Origin: Mercenaria mercenaria
Taxonomy: Eukaryota > Mollusca > Bivalvia > Venerida > Veneridae
Assembly (NCBI RefSeq): GCF_021730395.1
Contig: NC_069362.1
Coordinates: 87,560,001-87,624,000, forward strand
Length of the DNA: 64,000 nt
Reading direction: 5' to 3'
Shown here: piece after piece, positions 1-11,879 of the stretch
Numbering within the stretch: the stretch's first letter is position 1
How the letters are laid out: each line of letters begins with the position of its first letter
Position numbers and translations under genes: made by a program
The notes under the pieces: model-generated
The model's database searches: none
What the model saw: the letters and a program-made list of their open reading frames with translations, nothing else
Told to the model about the DNA's origin: nothing

Positions 1-184
1 TAATGAACCAAATATTCTAAAACAACTACAGGCATGTGTGGAATCTTCCGTTCATTTAAAAAATGGAAAATTGAGTAAATGCGAGTCTTGAGTGGCACTC
101 GATTAAAATACTGCACGAGGGACTGGAATCCGCATATAGAAAGTTTCAGTCAACTGAGTCAGCTTACAGAATAACATTCTCAGA

Positions 185-1400
185 TCTCTCGACCGATATT
201 CTGTTACAGGCCTCCTGCTACTCGATCTGTCTGCAGCTTTCAACACGATTAACCATCAAACACTGTTACATCGCCTCGAGCATCGTCTCGCAGTCACAGA
301 TAAAGCACATGCATGGGTGTCGCAATATCTAAATTGTGTGAATTGAAGGTGATTTGTCAACATCTGTTGATGAAATGCAGTGTGCTCCATTATGTGCTTC
401 ATCATTTCTACACCTGTGACTCTCAATTATACCTGTCTTTTAAGCCAGTAAAAGCTGTGGCTAGAAGTGAAGCGTTGCGCCGTATTGTGGAATGTCTGTC
501 TGAAATTGTGTTGAGGACATTGCAGCCGTCTCGGTGAAGTTCGTGGAATCAGCGATAAAATCAACAAAATGTGCAGTAGTAGACATAGTTTTATGAGTGA
601 TGCTACAAATTCCCTTGCCAATTGCCTGGTTACTTCAAGGTTATATTACTGTAATAACTTTTGAAGTGTCTTTTTAAGTGCTATTTCAAACAGCAGCCCA
701 CCCGCTTAGCTCAATAGGGAGAGCGCAGATCTACGGATCGCGGGGTGATGAGTTCGAGACCTGGGAAGGCGTATGTTCTCCGTGACGATTTGATAAAAGA
801 TATTGTGTCTCAAATCATTTGTCCTCCACCTCTGATTCATGTGGTGAAGTTGGCAGTTACTTGCGGAGAACAGGTTTGTACTGGTACAGAATCTAGGAAC
901 ACAGGTTAGGTTAACTGTCCGCCTTTACATAACTGAAATACCGTTGAAAAACGGCGTTAAAACCAAAACAAACAAACTTGAGCAATTGCAAAATGTGCAG
1001 AACATGGCATCTTGCGTTATCACAAGGACGACCCGTCACAATCTTATCACACCGGAACTGAAGGAGCTACATTGGTTACCAATGAAATACAGGGCACAGT
1101 ACAAATACTTTGACCCACATCTTTAAGGCTCTACACGTTATGTCCCTTGCCTATATAATGGATATGATAGAAGTGCATATACTGGTTACAACTTAAGATC
1201 ACAAGACGCACTGTCACTGTTTTTGTCAAAGACTAAAACCGTAATTTATGGCAATCGGAGCTTTTTGTTAATTGCTCACAAGCTTTGAAACTTCCTAAAC
1301 GTCAAGATTAGGGAGGCTGACACGCTGACTGCTTTCAAAAGCCTACTTAAAACCAATTTCTTTGTACAACATTTCCAAACCGACTGATACATGTTTCATA
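185..1400 (+). mobile_element. Degenerate LINE 3' part (CR1/L2-like reverse transcriptase), split by a SINE
   Basis: Translating pieces gives LLDLSAAFNTINHQTLLHRL (about 208-267), DSQLYLSF in the YADD-motif region (about 418-441), VTSRLYYCN (about 628-655) and, after a SINE, QLQNVQNMASCVITRT then LITPELKELHWLP (about 985-1080). These are consecutive landmarks of a CR1/L2-type reverse transcriptase and its C-terminal part. The frame is broken repeatedly and no 5' part is present, so it is a dead, 5'-truncated copy. Confidence 0.8.
697..976 (+). mobile_element. tRNA-derived SINE inserted in the LINE
   Basis: The head resembles a tRNA: a box A-like TTAGCTCAATAGGGAGAGCG and a box B-like GAGTTCGAGACC. 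The body contains GACGATTTGATAAAAGATAT, and the tail reads ACTGAAATACCGTTGAAAAA then CGGCGTTAAAACC with (AAAC)n. The element at 21255-21500 shares the body and tail. No clear target duplication was found. Confidence 0.7.
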
Positions 1401-1624
1401 GCAAAGCATAATGCAGCATTTTATCCAAAATTTACTTACCTTTTTTAATATATGTATATGTTGTCTTGTAAGGTTAAATATAATTTCTTATATTCATATT
1501 CTGTTAATGTAAAAAGGCATTTTTGTTTCTTTTGAATTTGTAATTGTTTGCATTTTTAGAATGAACTCTGTTAAACACTTTTAAACGTGTACATATGCAT
1601 GCAAAGAGTGCTGTATAGATGTTT

Positions 1625-1765
1625 GTTTTTATTTATTTTGTTGGGTTTAACGTCGCACCGACTTATGTGATTTATAATAATAGTTATGATAATAATTATA
1701 ATGGGGCCTCCGTGGCCGAGTGGTTAAGGTAGTTGACTTCAAATCACTTGGCACATTATAATAAT
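1625..1765. mobile_element. Two SINE fragments back to back
   Basis: A reversed SINE tail (TTTATTTATTTTGTTGGGTT then TAACGTCGCACCGAC, same as at 11238) is followed by a forward tRNA-like head GCCTCCGTGGCCGAGTGGTT then AAGGTAGTTGACTTC. Both are short fragments. Confidence 0.55.
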
Positions 1766-4299
1766 TTATTTTACAAACAAGGGTTATGCTGTCTTATTTT
1801 TGCATTCTTTAGTATTTTAAACTCTACGATTTGTGAAATTAGATGAAATCCTAAATGGCTTAGTAATATTACAGTTCGTGGGACAGTAATGCGTACAATG
1901 TATCCTCACACCCCCTCCTTCCTCTCCATTCCCAACACCCTTGATACATTTCCATAGGTACCAAAATATTCGGTAGGACCAAACGAGTGAGATTATGAAA
2001 ATAACATATATAACTACATATGACATCACTGTTTTCATGGCAGCTAATCATTGTAGGAAATTAAAACCATAAAGACGATAAGTCAACCACACCTTAGTCA
2101 GTTTTGGTGATAAAATAATAGAAATATTACCAAAAACGGAGAGCTGAGACACAATTAATTCAATGTACTTTCTGTGTTAATAAACTTATATAGTTGCTAA
2201 TATTACAATAGCTGGTAAATGCTGCAAAACTCTTGCAACACTTTGTACGTGTAAGAAAGGATTCGTCTTCACAATGATCTGTGCTGCCCCTGTTTTCAGA
2301 AAAAAAGAACTTGCAAAATATCAAAATTGTATTAAGGTAGGTATGCACATACCATAAAATTTTAATATATCTTGTCGATCTGAGTGTATAGTTCTTTTGA
2401 AATAAAAGCATTTGAGAACTACTAGATGAATCTCATGTGCCCGTAGGTAAAGTTGGTATGCTATATTGGCATAATTTATGGCGCTTTTTATGCCCCTAAC
2501 TTGGACAGAAAACTCAACACACTGGTTATAAAATGGTCATGGAATAACCATGTTTATTCTGGAAATATGGCATAAATAGTTATTTATAAGCAATAATTGT
2601 AATACAAATGTATAAACAATATAAAGGAAATAATCTTATTCAAACAACGGATTATTAAAAGTTACGAAAGGTAACGAAATGTGGAAGGCTCGTTCGAAAC
2701 GGCGCTTTATCAATTCAAGTAAACATTGGTTTCATAGTCTGAACTATACGCCTCACTATTATGAATAAAAAATATCTGCAATATCTCGGTTATTTTGCGT
2801 TGCCTATAAATCGCTAAGCATTCTTTTCTTATTCATTTGTATAGATTTAAAATTGTTATATGCCATTTCCCATCAATCGCTTTATGTTTATTTACAAATA
2901 CTTCATCAAGTATAGATATAACAACAATTTGAAATATTCAGCAATTGATGTATTTACTTTCCTCAAAGAAACAAAATAGCGCAAATGTGCATTCCCAACC
3001 CCTTTTTCCAAACTATATGCCAAGATTTTTGGAGAACGATTGAATAAGGCAACGCTCAATGTTTCTTATTCTTAGATCGAAATATCTCAATTCTTTAGTT
3101 ACACTTAGTTCAGGTAATATAGTTACAGACAAATATAAGAGTATATTCCATGGAAGAAGTGCGCACAGAAAACACAGCCATAGTCACACACATACCGGAA
3201 CTGTAATGATGCTTGAAATAATCATCAAAAATACAGTTTGATTATATAAAACACTTATATATAATGGGGTTGGGGTAAAAAGGGGGAGGGGGAATGCTAA
3301 GTAAAAGTAAAAAAGGGGGACATAAAAGAGGAAGATGTTATAAAAAAACAATATACTTCTACCGTCAAGGAAATGTTCATTATCCCTGAAATTAACAGCA
3401 CGATCTAATAGCAAGTAAAAATATACTCCATATATCATACTCAATATAGTGGTTATGATCAACAATCACTGGACCAGGTTTCCAAGGTTTCCATGACTAA
3501 GCGCATTTCCCTGATTACATATATCCATTCCGGAATATAATTCTTTTTTAATCTTGTTTTGTAACCCAGTGCAGAGCAAGCGGGGACGCTGAAATAGTAG
3601 TTTTCCCCTTTTTGTCGACGTCCTTCCTATTATATTATCTCGATGGAACAAACATGGTAATGGTTCCAGCTTAGGACCATACAGTTATGTACCTGTCCGA
3701 GCTGGATTTTTTTCATTGTTGTGTTCCTTAGTTTTAACCCTTTTTTAGCTTTTTAGATAACACCTTGAATAAAATGTCATACATTAGACTCTCTTTGTTC
3801 AAGCGACTTTGCATGGAAATTGAGGGAAAATATACAGGGCAATGTAATATGTGTGTGCAGTTTGATTGTGCAAATAAACAATACAGTTTCATTTAACATA
3901 ATGATTGAGATAAATACATACACATAATCTATTGTTTAATAACAATACCAAATCATATACAAATAATTGCATGGATTGGATTTCAAAACGCATTAACTAA
4001 AAAAGCATAAAAATAAGAATGACGAGAGTTTTTAAAAGAAAAGCTAAACACATGAAAAAAGTAGTTTTGCTTTGTAAGGTTTAGAATGTAGCTTTAAAAC
4101 TCATCGTGGTGGTGATAATAACTTGTAACTGTATAACTGTTTAATTTTGTAGCCTAGCAAAGGATGTAGGTATGATGTATATAACAGATACAAAGAAAAA
4201 TGCGCATAACATTAAATCAGCCTTGTAAATATACAAGTAACAGCTACTGCATCAAAGAGTACGAAACATAAAAAAATCTTATTGTTTCCTCAGTAGCCT
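1766..4299. other. Intergenic DNA downstream of the TEP gene
   Basis: No coding potential is recognised. Open frames here are short and composed of AT-rich residues. A (G)n-rich run at about 3265-3320 (GGGGTTGGGGTAAAAAGGGG) is the only compositional feature. The TEP polyadenylation site must lie in the upper part, but no convincing AATAAA was found on the minus strand close to the stop. Confidence 0.5.
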
Positions 4300-6357
4300 T
4301 TAAGGTGTTGCAGCACAGAAGCTACAGTCTTTCATGCAAATTTCACAGATCTCGGATTTTCGGATAACTTCTGGTACGTAAAATTCTGTCACTTGTTTCG
4401 CTGAAAGGTAAATATTTTTGTTTCAAATAAATATTCAACAAGCTCTTAGGAAAATTTATCCATAGAAATTGATATTGTATGTTATTAGGAAAAGTACATA
4501 ACATAACAGTTTGTGTACTATGGTCAAAAGTAGTTTTTAGAAGAATTGTACAGTGATTTTCCTTTAATTGAGAATTTGTCAAGTTCAAAATATATGCTGT
4601 TACTGAAGGAATGTTCTTTTATCGTGTGGCGAGCATTTCAAAACTATCAGCTTCAAAAACACTAATGTTCAGATTTTAAGATGATAAAACTGAGTACGTA
4701 GTCTAAAAGTAACATTGCCAATGGTCAATTACAAAAAAAAAATGTACTAAATCATCCAGCCATGTACTGGTGTACTGAAACTATTCTCGAAACAATAGGT
4801 TTCTTCGCCCAAGACCCTAGAATACTCTAGTGTTTGGACGAAAAATTAACTTACTCGGTTCGTAGTAATCAAAAATGCGCACTGCCACTGGCTGGGCACC
4901 AGCCACAAGCCCGGTTCTGTGCATTGTTACTGTAACGCAAGTACCTTGTACATCAATCTACAAAAGTTAACAAATTATTGTTATGTACCTTTTACCTTTT
5001 CGCAGCTACATAGTGTAAGGTAAAAGTTAAGGTATTATGTTATTCATGACATAATTACATTAACCAATTTATATATATTTGGTATGTTAATCTACCTATA
5101 TAATTCACATGTTTCATAGAGACAACGGAAATTAATGTATTATTAAAACGCATATAAAATGTTTGTTATACCTCATCAAAATACAAAACTAATTTTCGCA
5201 TTTCGATTTCCACTCTTTTATGGTCAGGTTTGGAATAAACGCTAACTATATCGCCAATGAATCCTGAAGGACTTCCGATTTCCATCACCGCCATTGAGCT
5301 CGAACCTTCATCAAGCCACCTGACAGATACCAAATATGTGGTAACGTATCGATTCTACATAATTATAAATGTTAATAACACAGATGTGACATTGAAATAC
5401 TGGTTAATAGAAAAGACAGAAAATATAGGACGAAACGATTATGAACATGTTACAAGTGTCCAAATGTATCTTTAATTACATTACAAAAACAGAAGAAAAG
5501 TAGGTAAGGTAATAACGCCCTCATTTTCATTTCTGATATGTATTTGTCATGAATCTGCAGGGTAATTCAAAATTCCTATGAAGACATTTAAATACGAAAT
5601 ACCTTGCACAAGCCATCACTTCAAAGTCGTTTGCAGTTTCTCTTGGTAGTGAAACGGTTAATTGGAAACTTTGTTTTTGGTCGTCATTTTCAATGTTATA
5701 TGATACCTCAATCTGAAATGATAAAAAAGAAATGTTGATATCTTATGGCTACTAAATTCATGACAGAGAGATGTTTCATTAAAGGGTCAAAATGCAATAC
5801 TCTGAAATTGCTAATGTGTTGTGTGGAATAAGTATGAAGTTATCTATTTCATATCGTTATTATAAACACTATAGTAAATGCAAAACCAAATGAGATATAA
5901 TTACCTGAACAAGTGCCATTCCTGTACCGGTCGCGGTAATTGTAACAGCACCAATATCACGTGGAAGCTGCCACCAAAAACAGAAAATTGTATATCACTC
6001 TCACGAAACTACATAACTATAACATCAAAATACAAACAAAGTAATTTGTAATTTTCGTATCTAAAACTATGTAATATTTTTCAACAAGAAAAATACAGAA
6101 CCGATCTGAATGAGTATTTGAGTATTTTCACGATTTAGCATTTACTGAAATTGTTAATTTAAAATATACGAAAAGGCATCTATGCAGTGCTACATTATTT
6201 TACTTACATCCCTGGATTGCAGGACTTGTGCATTTGTATTGTGTATGAGAAGTGTGTCAGAAAATCCAGTTCCTTGTATATTTATGGTTATATCATGGAG
6301 GGGCGAATATATAAGTGCCGCCATCTCTGCAAGACCTTGTAATGCAATAATTGTGTC
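4300..6357 (-). CDS. TEP exons 30-35: CUB end, receptor-binding domain, Cys-rich terminus
   Basis: Exons 30-31 complete the CUB part. Exons 32-33 carry FEVMACARRWLDEGSSSMAV, the start of the receptor-binding (MG8) domain. Exon 34 ends AVRIFDYYEP. Exon 35 encodes a final C-x2-C-x3-C-x2-C cluster at residues 1469-1479 and stops at 4300. Human CD109 has a similar Cys cluster but then a GPI-attachment tail (recalled). Here translation ends four residues after the last Cys, so the protein should be secreted rather than anchored. No RRRR furin site precedes MG8, unlike CD109. Confidence 0.92.
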
Positions 6358-9300
6358 CTGGAAGATGCAAAAAGAAACATGTTCATATGGACAATTTTAG
6401 GCAACCATTTACATTTTTTTAATTCATTACTAGCTCGAATTCGTTTCATTTGTAGTATCCTTACATTTTTATGTTTTGTTTCATTCTTTGTGAAATATAT
6501 CAACTTTTATTTAAAACCTTTCTCACTGTGCAGTCGAAAGACAAATAAAAATTTGAAAAACGTGGCATTTATATTGGTTTTTTTTTCAAAGTAGTGGAAA
6601 AACTGTTTTTCTAGTTAAGAATGATATAATTTGGCTGCAAAAGGTGAGAGTATTTACCTGTGTAGAGGAGAAACCTCCATCAGGATTTCTTTGTTCAGTG
6701 ACCCATTTTAGAACCTGAACACCATCTTTGCGGTCCTTCTTGTTGGCCAATGTCAGGAGGGCGTAAGATGTCAACTCGATATCTACAGCTACACCGTTTC
6801 TCTTTTCCCATGGTTTCACATTTGTTTTGACTTTGTCAACTTTCTGCCAGAATTTGGTCCCAGCTGTAGTAGTAAATAGTATTATGTCAGTTGTTCTGAT
6901 GAATTGTATAATAATATTTTACAAACAGCTTCAGATTGCATCAGTTTGGAATCTATACTATTTAAATACATCAAAACTTTAAAAAAAAACAGGACTTTAT
7001 GCAATTGATATCAGTTGCTGTGTAGTAATACATCCAGCTTATAATAGATTGTTAATTGTTAGTGCGGCTGTGTAGGTACGGTGTAGCATGGAAAGTCATG
7101 TGACATATTGTATGATAGCAAATTAAATAACTACTAGGAATCAGAAGCGGTATCGATATTGTAGCATTTAGCTTCAAAAATGTCTTAAGTTTATTTTCCT
7201 GTTTAACTAACTTCGGATACCTTCTGATTTTGCGTTCGCATCCAATTTCCTCCAAACCACATCAGCCTGTGGACTTCTAGCTAACTGCAGAGCATATCCT
7301 ACAATTGCTAGGTCATAGATATCAGCCAGTGTCGGTACTTCTCCTTCCAGATAGGACAATGCTTTGGCTTCGGCTGTTGATATCTTGTCAGCAACCTTGA
7401 ATTTTTATATATGTATAAGTAGGCAGAATTTCCACATACCAATCGCTACCACAATATACCAGAAGAGATACGGCAAAGCGACTAGCAGTACAAACGAGCT
7501 TGCATATTCCGCTACATGTCCACTTACCCAGTAAGATAAGTTTCAAGACACTTTCATATACACGCCGGAATTGTACTACGCATTCGTGCTGCCTCAACAT
7601 TTGATTATATATATGCAAATATATAACATATGATTGTTGTATCCTTAATTCAGGAATATTTAATTATTCAGTTAAGTGCTCATTTGAATCACCTTAATTA
7701 TGAATTGATTAAGAACCGTATATTTAGGATAAAAATATAGTCTTTTTTCTGTGTATTGCATAATTAGATTGGACAAAATATTTCTGCAAAATGATGAATA
7801 ATATCAATGTCTTTAATTTTACTGTATGATCATCAGTTTGAACTGAATTTAAGAGAAAAACCAGTAGAATTAATTCATTTGACTTAAATTTCATTCAGCT
7901 TGATCACTTACCCCTTTCACAACCCTTGCCTCAAGAAGAGATATTAGTACATATGCCGTACGAGATGTCTTTCCAGAAGTTGATCCTCCCTAAATTGTAA
8001 AATAAAACAGTTCTCAAATTTAAGGCAACACACCTGCATTTATTAATTGAGATATAATTTGCTAATTTGTATAATTATTTTACAACTAGGGTTAAAATGA
8101 TAAGCAGTTCAGTTGTGTAAATTGTGGGTCAATCAAAACATTCAGTTAATTTCTAAAATGTACCTGCATAGCCTTATGTAATACACGCCCAGGCTCGTCA
8201 AATGTCCCATTTGCATTTTGTTGCTTTAGTAGAAAGTCTACAGCCTTGTTGATAACAGCATCATCCACAAAAATATATGGTTTAGCTTGAACGAAAGATT
8301 TCAACACGAAAGCTGTCAACCAAGTACTACCAGATTTATCTCTTTTTCCAAATGCACTGAACGAACCGTCTGAATGAGCGTACGTTAACTCCCTTTGATA
8401 ACCTGCAATAATAATACAATGAAAGTGTTAATATTTCTAACACAACATATTTGCAAATAGACTTTGCATTGTTTTAAGGAGACAAAATATATAGAGTTTT
8501 AAGAATCAGTATTTTAGTATATACTGGCCGCGTCGAAATATCTCAGTGTCATGTTCTTTCAAAGCCGCCGGCCAATATATTATAGTAACGGGCAAATCGT
8601 CGCTTGCAATTTAGGGTCTACAGCGGGTGATTTATCATTTGAGCTTATTACTGTTCGAATTATTTACCTGTTTCCATATAGTCTTTAGCCATCTTTAGAA
8701 TATTTTCATCTAGACTGTTTGTGGCCTCTAGATATTTTACAATGAAAATATTTGGTGCAAACTTCAGCATATTTTGTTCACCACACCCTGTCGGAAGCTT
8801 CAACAACTTGTCTAAACCATTGATGCTTGGACCCATCAAATCACCTTGAAACAAAATAAATCAGGTGGATATGTTGACATTTTTTTATTTTTACCGAGCG
8901 TTACATAATGAAACCTTTTCACTAAGTGCACATGCTGTATTATCTAAATATGAATGACTGTCTCCTGGACTAAATTTGTCTATAACTGCCGCTTGCAGAA
9001 CCATTGAAACGTCAAGTTTTAACACAGCCGACTCGCTTCAATTGCGCAACAAAATTGCATCCAGGGAAGGTAAACAGTTAAAACTACTTCAGTTATAGTA
9101 TCGTATGTATTGTTCATATCCGGAATAGACCAATAGCTTAAATAAATAACCTGTCGATGTATATTACATGTATATACTAATATCTAGAATACCTATTACA
9201 GTTGCTCTAACCCTTTCAGACCCTCTCACAGTACGAAGTGGATACTCAACATTAACTATTTTAGAAACTGTTGCAGTATTCTTTAAGTCGACAAGTATTG

Positions 9301-11843
9301 GCAAGTTGTAATCCCGTGGTGAACCTTCAGCCTAAAAGACAAAATGATATATGTTACGACAACAACCTCCTTTTACAATAACGATCCTGGTTGTGCAGGT
9401 GCCCTATATAAATTTTCAGGTATAACCACTCTCCTACATAGTGGTCTCGCCTTGCAGTAAATAACCCTCTGCCGCCACAAACATTTTTATCAAAATTCTA
9501 ACAAATCGTTTATTTCATCATTTGATGTTAGATTTTATTTATTGAAATTGTTTTGGGTATTTTAAGACATTTTTAATGCTAATATGGTAAAAAATGAGAA
9601 AGTAAAAGCAAAAATAAAAAAAGATATTTGAATTTCTTTTCAACGACCATGTTCACATGGTATTTGTGACGCCAGTGGTTAATGCAATGCTAGGGAAGGT
9701 AATCGCTGCTAGAAGTTTAGAATTATATAATCTATGTTAACTTATTCCGCGCGCCATCTGCGTATGTTAAGCAATTACCTCGACAAGAAGTTTTTTATGA
9801 ACTGCATCCGACTGAATTGGTGTCTTGGCCTGAATCTTGATATCCTCCAGACCGATCTTGCGCGGAATAATTGGAAAATACACAGCTACAACTTCGTCCA
9901 CGCCAACCTGAAGTGAACATACATCACAGTAGCACCACAGAAACATAATATATCTTACAGATTTAGTGCATTATTTTATTTTCATTGTGGTCACCAGAAA
10001 CATAGAAGCCACAGATACGTTGTAGAACTTGTTGCTTCTCCATTGTATGTGATAGGATGTTTAATGCGCGACCCATTCTTTAAATTATAATTACATCTTT
10101 TGTAACTATTTTGTGTCAGAATTTGCCCTTTTCTTCTCCGAGCTGCTTTTGTAACAATTTAAGTACGATATTTAAGTTAACTTGTGGCATCTTATCCTAT
10201 CACTAGACATAGAGACATATATTTCCAGTAGCAGAAATGAAATCTCTTGTATGAAAAATACAGTTACAGTTGTTTTTATCTATTTTAATGGTGGCTTCAT
10301 GTACCTTTATTTTTTTCCATATCACTCTGTGTCATTTTTACTTGCATGTCAGACTAAATATTTTCCTTTCTAACTTCCTTCATGCTTACCGTAACTGTTC
10401 TTGTTTCATCAATAGAAGTAATCGATGTATTTACTCCGTCTATTACAATGTTATCAAATTCTGCGCTCTTCTCAAGTTTGACGTAGGTCTGAAACCATTA
10501 AATGGAATACGTAGATAATTAGATTTCACTGGTATCTTGTTCTGAATTCAGTCTGATATATTTATCATGCTTGATGTCCATGAAACAGATTGGATGAAAC
10601 CTTTGAATGTTGGCGACATCTGGAGTCGTTTTCATTTAATCACTAAAATTGTAATCTTCCTAGAATAAGCCTGCACAAGATTATTAAATTTTTTGAATTT
10701 ACCATATTCCAATATTTCTTCATAAGTTTATAATGTACCTTTGCTTATAAAGATATTCGAATACGACAACAAACTGGAAAATTTTAACACAACATGTTTT
10801 TCATGTTTTAGGTATTTCAATTGAAAGTAGTGTTAATGTTTGTACTTACATGGAGCTGTTGTGGACTGTAGTTATGTATGTTGACCTGTATAAGAACTTT
10901 CTCTCCTCTTATCACGGAATAAGGCAGATTTACAGACAAAAAGAAGGGCATGGTTACTTCAAGCTGAAAAATTGTTTTTGAATTATTAAAAATGAAATAC
11001 ATTTGATTCTGTTATTATTTATTAAAGTACAACAAGTTACATTAATCTAAAGAGAAAGCATTGTCATGATAAAATGATATTGTTGCGTGAAGCTATTCAT
11101 GACAGTTTAAATATCACACCGCTTCATACCCAGAGATACACAACAGTTGATAACAATTCTTTATTCAATCAGCTTTAACGAAGAATCCTTAGAAATCAGT
11201 TTATACATGGCATTGACTTCGATACATTTATCAGTAATTTATTTATTTATTTTGTTGGTTTAACGTCGCACCGACACAGTTATAGGTCATATGGCGACTT
11301 TCCAGCTTTGATGGTGGAGGAAGACCCCAGGTGCCCCTCCGTGCATTATTTCATTTATCAGTAAATGTACCTGTGGTGTAGGTGAAGAAACTCCAAGACC
11401 AGTGTTTGGGTGGATGGCAAACGCTGTCGCTATCCAGGATGTGATTGTATCAGGGACAGTCTCCTCTATTGACACAGAACCATTAGATCTAGATAACAAA
11501 TAAAAGATTAGATTTTACTTAGCTGGAATAAGTAGCATTGCGAAACACCAGATCTTAAGGTATATGTACATGTAAAGTGTAACCGTGAAACAAAATTAGA
11601 CATTAAAAAAACAACATGTCAGTTCTACGCAATAACACAACTTTTCTTTTTCTTTAAAAAAAAACTGAAATCGAAAAGAAATAAATATTTAAGCTATTTT
11701 TATCTTAGCATCCTCCTTCTATAATAGAGGCGGCTAATTTATAACCCTATGACATCCGTACAAAACTCGCTAAACAAAGGAGGGTATGACTACTAATTTT
11801 AAGACGGTCAAGACTGTTGTTTATATTGAAGCTTTAATCTAAA

Positions 11844-11879
<36 letters not shown>

